Positions 30,657 through 32,280 of a stretch of DNA of 32,280 nt are shown here, in pieces; position 1 is the stretch's first letter, and the number at the start of each line of letters is the position of its first letter. Location of the stretch: the NCBI GenBank assembly GCA_028686075.1, contig JAQUCT010000013.1, positions 1-32,280 of the forward strand, in the 5' to 3' direction. The position numbers and the translations under genes are program-made. Below the pieces are notes generated by a model. It ran no database searches, was not told the origin of the DNA, and saw only the letters and a program-made list of their open reading frames with translations. The stretch is from Bacillota bacterium (GTDB lineage Bacteria > Bacillota > Clostridia > Ch29).

Positions 30657-31664
30657 ATGGCTCCATTTGTAAGTTTGCTTGTTATGATTGCGTTGGGATT
30701 TGTGGTACTTGTGTTTTTGCTGTCCTTCATACCGATCGGCCTTTGGATCTCCGCACTGGCGGCGGGGGTCAAAATTGGTATCTTTACCCTCGTTGGTATG
30801 AGGCTAAGAAGGGTTATTCCCTCAAGAATAGTAAACCCGCTTATAAAGGCCACCAAGGCGGGGCTTAGCGTGGGTGCCAACCAGTTGGAAGCCCATTACC
30901 TGGCCGGTGGTAACGTAGACAGGGTGGTAAATGCATTAATAGCAGCCCAGAGGGCAAATATTCCTCTTGAGTTTGAAAGGGCTGCAGCCATAGACCTTGC
31001 AGGAAGGGATGTTCTGCAGGCGGTCCAGATGAGCGTAAACCCGAGGGTTATAGAGACCCCCAATGTTGCCGCCGTTTCCAAGGACGGAATAGAAGTGATA
31101 GTTAAGGCAAGGGTTACGGTTAGAGCAAACATTGATCGGTTGGTTGGAGGCGCAGGCGAAGAAACCATTATAGCAAGGGTTGGCGAGGGCATAGTAACCA
31201 CCGTAGGTTCTTCCGAAACCCATAAGGAAGTGTTGGAAAACCCGGATCTGATTTCCAGGACGGTGCTGGGCAAGGGCCTTGATGCAGGAACCGCCTTTGA
31301 GATTCTGTCAATAGACATCGCCGACGTGGACGTGGGTAGAAACATAGGCGCCCAGCTGCAGACCGACCAGGCCGAGGCTGATAAGCGCATAGCCCAGGCC
31401 AAGGCCGAGGAAAGAAGGGCGATGGCAGTTGCCAAGGAGCAGGAGATGGTGGCAAGCGTACAGGAAATGAGGGCCAAGGTTGTGGAGGCCGAGGCGGAGG
31501 TTCCGCTGGCCATGGCGGAAGCATTCAGAAAAGGAAACCTTGGGGTAATGGATTACTACAATATGAAGAACATCCTTGCGGATACAAGCATGAGGGATTC
31601 CATAGCGAATATGGACTCATCTGACAGGCAGGGGGAAACTATAGATAAAAAGAATAAGAAGTAG
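30657..31664 (+). CDS. floA: Flotillin-like protein FloA
   Basis: A 335-residue membrane-microdomain scaffold of the FloA (YqfA, UPF0365) family. A hairpin-like N-terminal hydrophobic part (residues 5-50) is followed by the conserved [73 protein letters not shown], and a PHB-like domain. The Glu/Ala-rich coiled coil (about 235-290, [28 protein letters not shown]) is typical. It promotes membrane fluidity and assembly of signalling complexes. AGGGAGG lies before the ATG. The operon nfeD-floA with a small downstream gene mirrors yqeZ-yqfA-yqfB. Confidence 0.97.
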   Translation: MAPFVSLLVMIALGFVVLVFLLSFIPIGLWISALAAGVKIGIFTLVGMRLRRVIPSRIVNPLIKATKAGLSVGANQLEAHYLAGGNVDRVVNALIAAQRANIPLEFERAAAIDLAGRDVLQAVQMSVNPRVIETPNVAAVSKDGIEVIVKARVTVRANIDRLVGGAGEETIIARVGEGIVTTVGSSETHKEVLENPDLISRTVLGKGLDAGTAFEILSIDIADVDVGRNIGAQLQTDQAEADKRIAQAKAEERRAMAVAKEQEMVASVQEMRAKVVEAEAEVPLAMAEAFRKGNLGVMDYYNMKNILADTSMRDSIANMDSSDRQGETIDKKNKK

Positions 31665-31685
31665 GTCCTCTAAGGAGGTGTAAGT

Positions 31686-32280
31686 ATGGACTTTGGAGAT
31701 ATTTTAGCACTGCTTATTTATATAGCCATTCCGGTTTTTATTTCGAGCAAGAAAAAGGCCAGAAAAGCCCAAAGAGAAGAACAGCGAAGAAGGTCGCCAC
31801 TGCAGCAGCCGGTGCAGGGTAAAACCCAGAGCCGGACCCAGGGTGGCGGCCTTATGGGCAGGCTGGAAAGCATGATGAAGGAACTGGAGAAGGCCGCCGA
31901 ATCAGGCAAATCCGCCGGAGGGTCAAAGCCTTCCGGAGCACCAAAGCCAGCGACAAAGCCGGTGGGGCCCATTACCCACGTGGAAGTGTATAAGGCTCCG
32001 GGTAAGGTATCGGCCACTGCCGGTACACCTGCCCGAGGCCGGGGAGCGCGGCCTGGCGGTATTCCGGTGTGGAGGGTGGCAGACGATACCGGAGGCATAG
32101 AGGCATCGGCAAAGCCCAGGGCCAAAGAAAAGCCGGTGGTGCAAAAGGTACCGGTTGCGGTGGCCGGCCAGAGCAGCCTTGCCCTGTTCGGGAAGGATGA
32201 CCTGGTAAAGGGAATAATACTTTCGGAAATACTGCAGCCTCCGGTATCGTTAAGACAAAGAAACAAAAGGCGCCCCTTTT
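31686..32280 (+). CDS. Membrane-anchored hypothetical protein downstream of floA (3' end cut by window)
   Basis: An open frame runs from ATG 31686 to the window end (198 codons, no stop). CTAAGGAGGTG lies just upstream, 22 bases after the floA stop, so it belongs to the nfeD-floA operon. One short membrane helix (MDFGDILALLIYIAIPVFISSKKK) is followed by a Lys/Arg-rich and Pro/Gly/Ala-rich linker that is probably disordered. Near the end comes LALFGKDDLVKGIILSEILQPPVSLRQRNKRRPF. A terminal xxIILSEILxPP motif is familiar from short anchored proteins encoded near floA in Clostridia, so few residues are probably missing. Function unknown. Confidence 0.75.
   Translation, partial: MDFGDILALLIYIAIPVFISSKKKARKAQREEQRRRSPLQQPVQGKTQSRTQGGGLMGRLESMMKELEKAAESGKSAGGSKPSGAPKPATKPVGPITHVEVYKAPGKVSATAGTPARGRGARPGGIPVWRVADDTGGIEASAKPRAKEKPVVQKVPVAVAGQSSLALFGKDDLVKGIILSEILQPPVSLRQRNKRRPF

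Noticed and set aside
30896-31513. 205-residue minus-strand frame opposite floA
   Set aside because: It is a Ser/Thr/Ala-rich mirror of the floA coiled-coil codons, without supporting signals.

Overview
The window reads as chromosome of an endospore-forming, Gram-positive Clostridia-type Firmicute. Evidence is the sporulation pair gpr and spoIIP, a perfect CIRCE operator before hrcA, strong AGGAGG ribosome binding sites, near-consensus sigma-A promoters, and a gene order (comEC-holA-rpsT-gpr-spoIIP-yqxA-lepA-hemW-hrcA-grpE-dnaK-dnaJ-prmA-rsmE-mtaB-rpsU-yqeY-nfeD-floA) that matches the conserved Firmicute arrangement known from Bacillus subtilis and Clostridia. Frequent AGG (Arg) and ATA (Ile) codons are compatible with, but do not prove, a thermophilic lineage. 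No species is assigned.

Layout. (1) 1-4200 is a loose accessory segment: an ATC-hydrolase-like protein, an alanyl-tRNA editing protein on the minus strand flanked by two similar MITE-like repeats, a signal-less amidase with an SLH-like tail, and an ECF transporter S component. (2) 3771-6550 is a polar amino-acid ABC transporter (binding lipoprotein, permease, ATPase) preceded by a roughly 300-nt leader with a consensus promoter, a very long terminator hairpin and a competing antiterminator pairing. (3) 6665-9649 carries a short ComEC, two small proteins and the DNA polymerase III delta subunit, facing minus-strand rpsT. (4) 10331-14648 holds spore genes gpr and spoIIP, a YqxA-like protein and an unrecognised membrane-anchored secreted protein. 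(5) 14832-17766 is lepA-hemW. (6) 17781-25797 is the heat-shock operon hrcA-grpE-dnaK-dnaJ running into prmA-rsmE-mtaB with 4-nt overlaps. (7) 25880-27019 is HIT-rpsU-yqeY. (8) 27142-32280 holds an exported endonuclease/exonuclease/phosphatase-type protein, then nfeD-floA and a partial membrane-anchored gene cut by the window end.

How the genes work together. Most of the window is housekeeping: chaperones under HrcA/CIRCE control, translation factors and ribosome or tRNA modification (LepA, PrmA, RsmE, MtaB, S20, S21, YqeY), replication (HolA) and flotillin membrane organisation (NfeD/FloA). The material that departs from the conserved backbone is non-coding or inserted: four copies of a MITE-like inverted-repeat element, several GGGGACA/TGTCCCC inverted repeats, an IS200/IS605-end-like hairpin in the rpsU leader, the transporter leader RNA, and the two exported proteins at 13233-14648 and 27142-28962. 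No CRISPR array, tRNA, rRNA, intact transposase or phage module was seen. The novelty candidates are modest: the repeat-bracketed alaX cassette, the unclassified transporter leader, and the two exported proteins.
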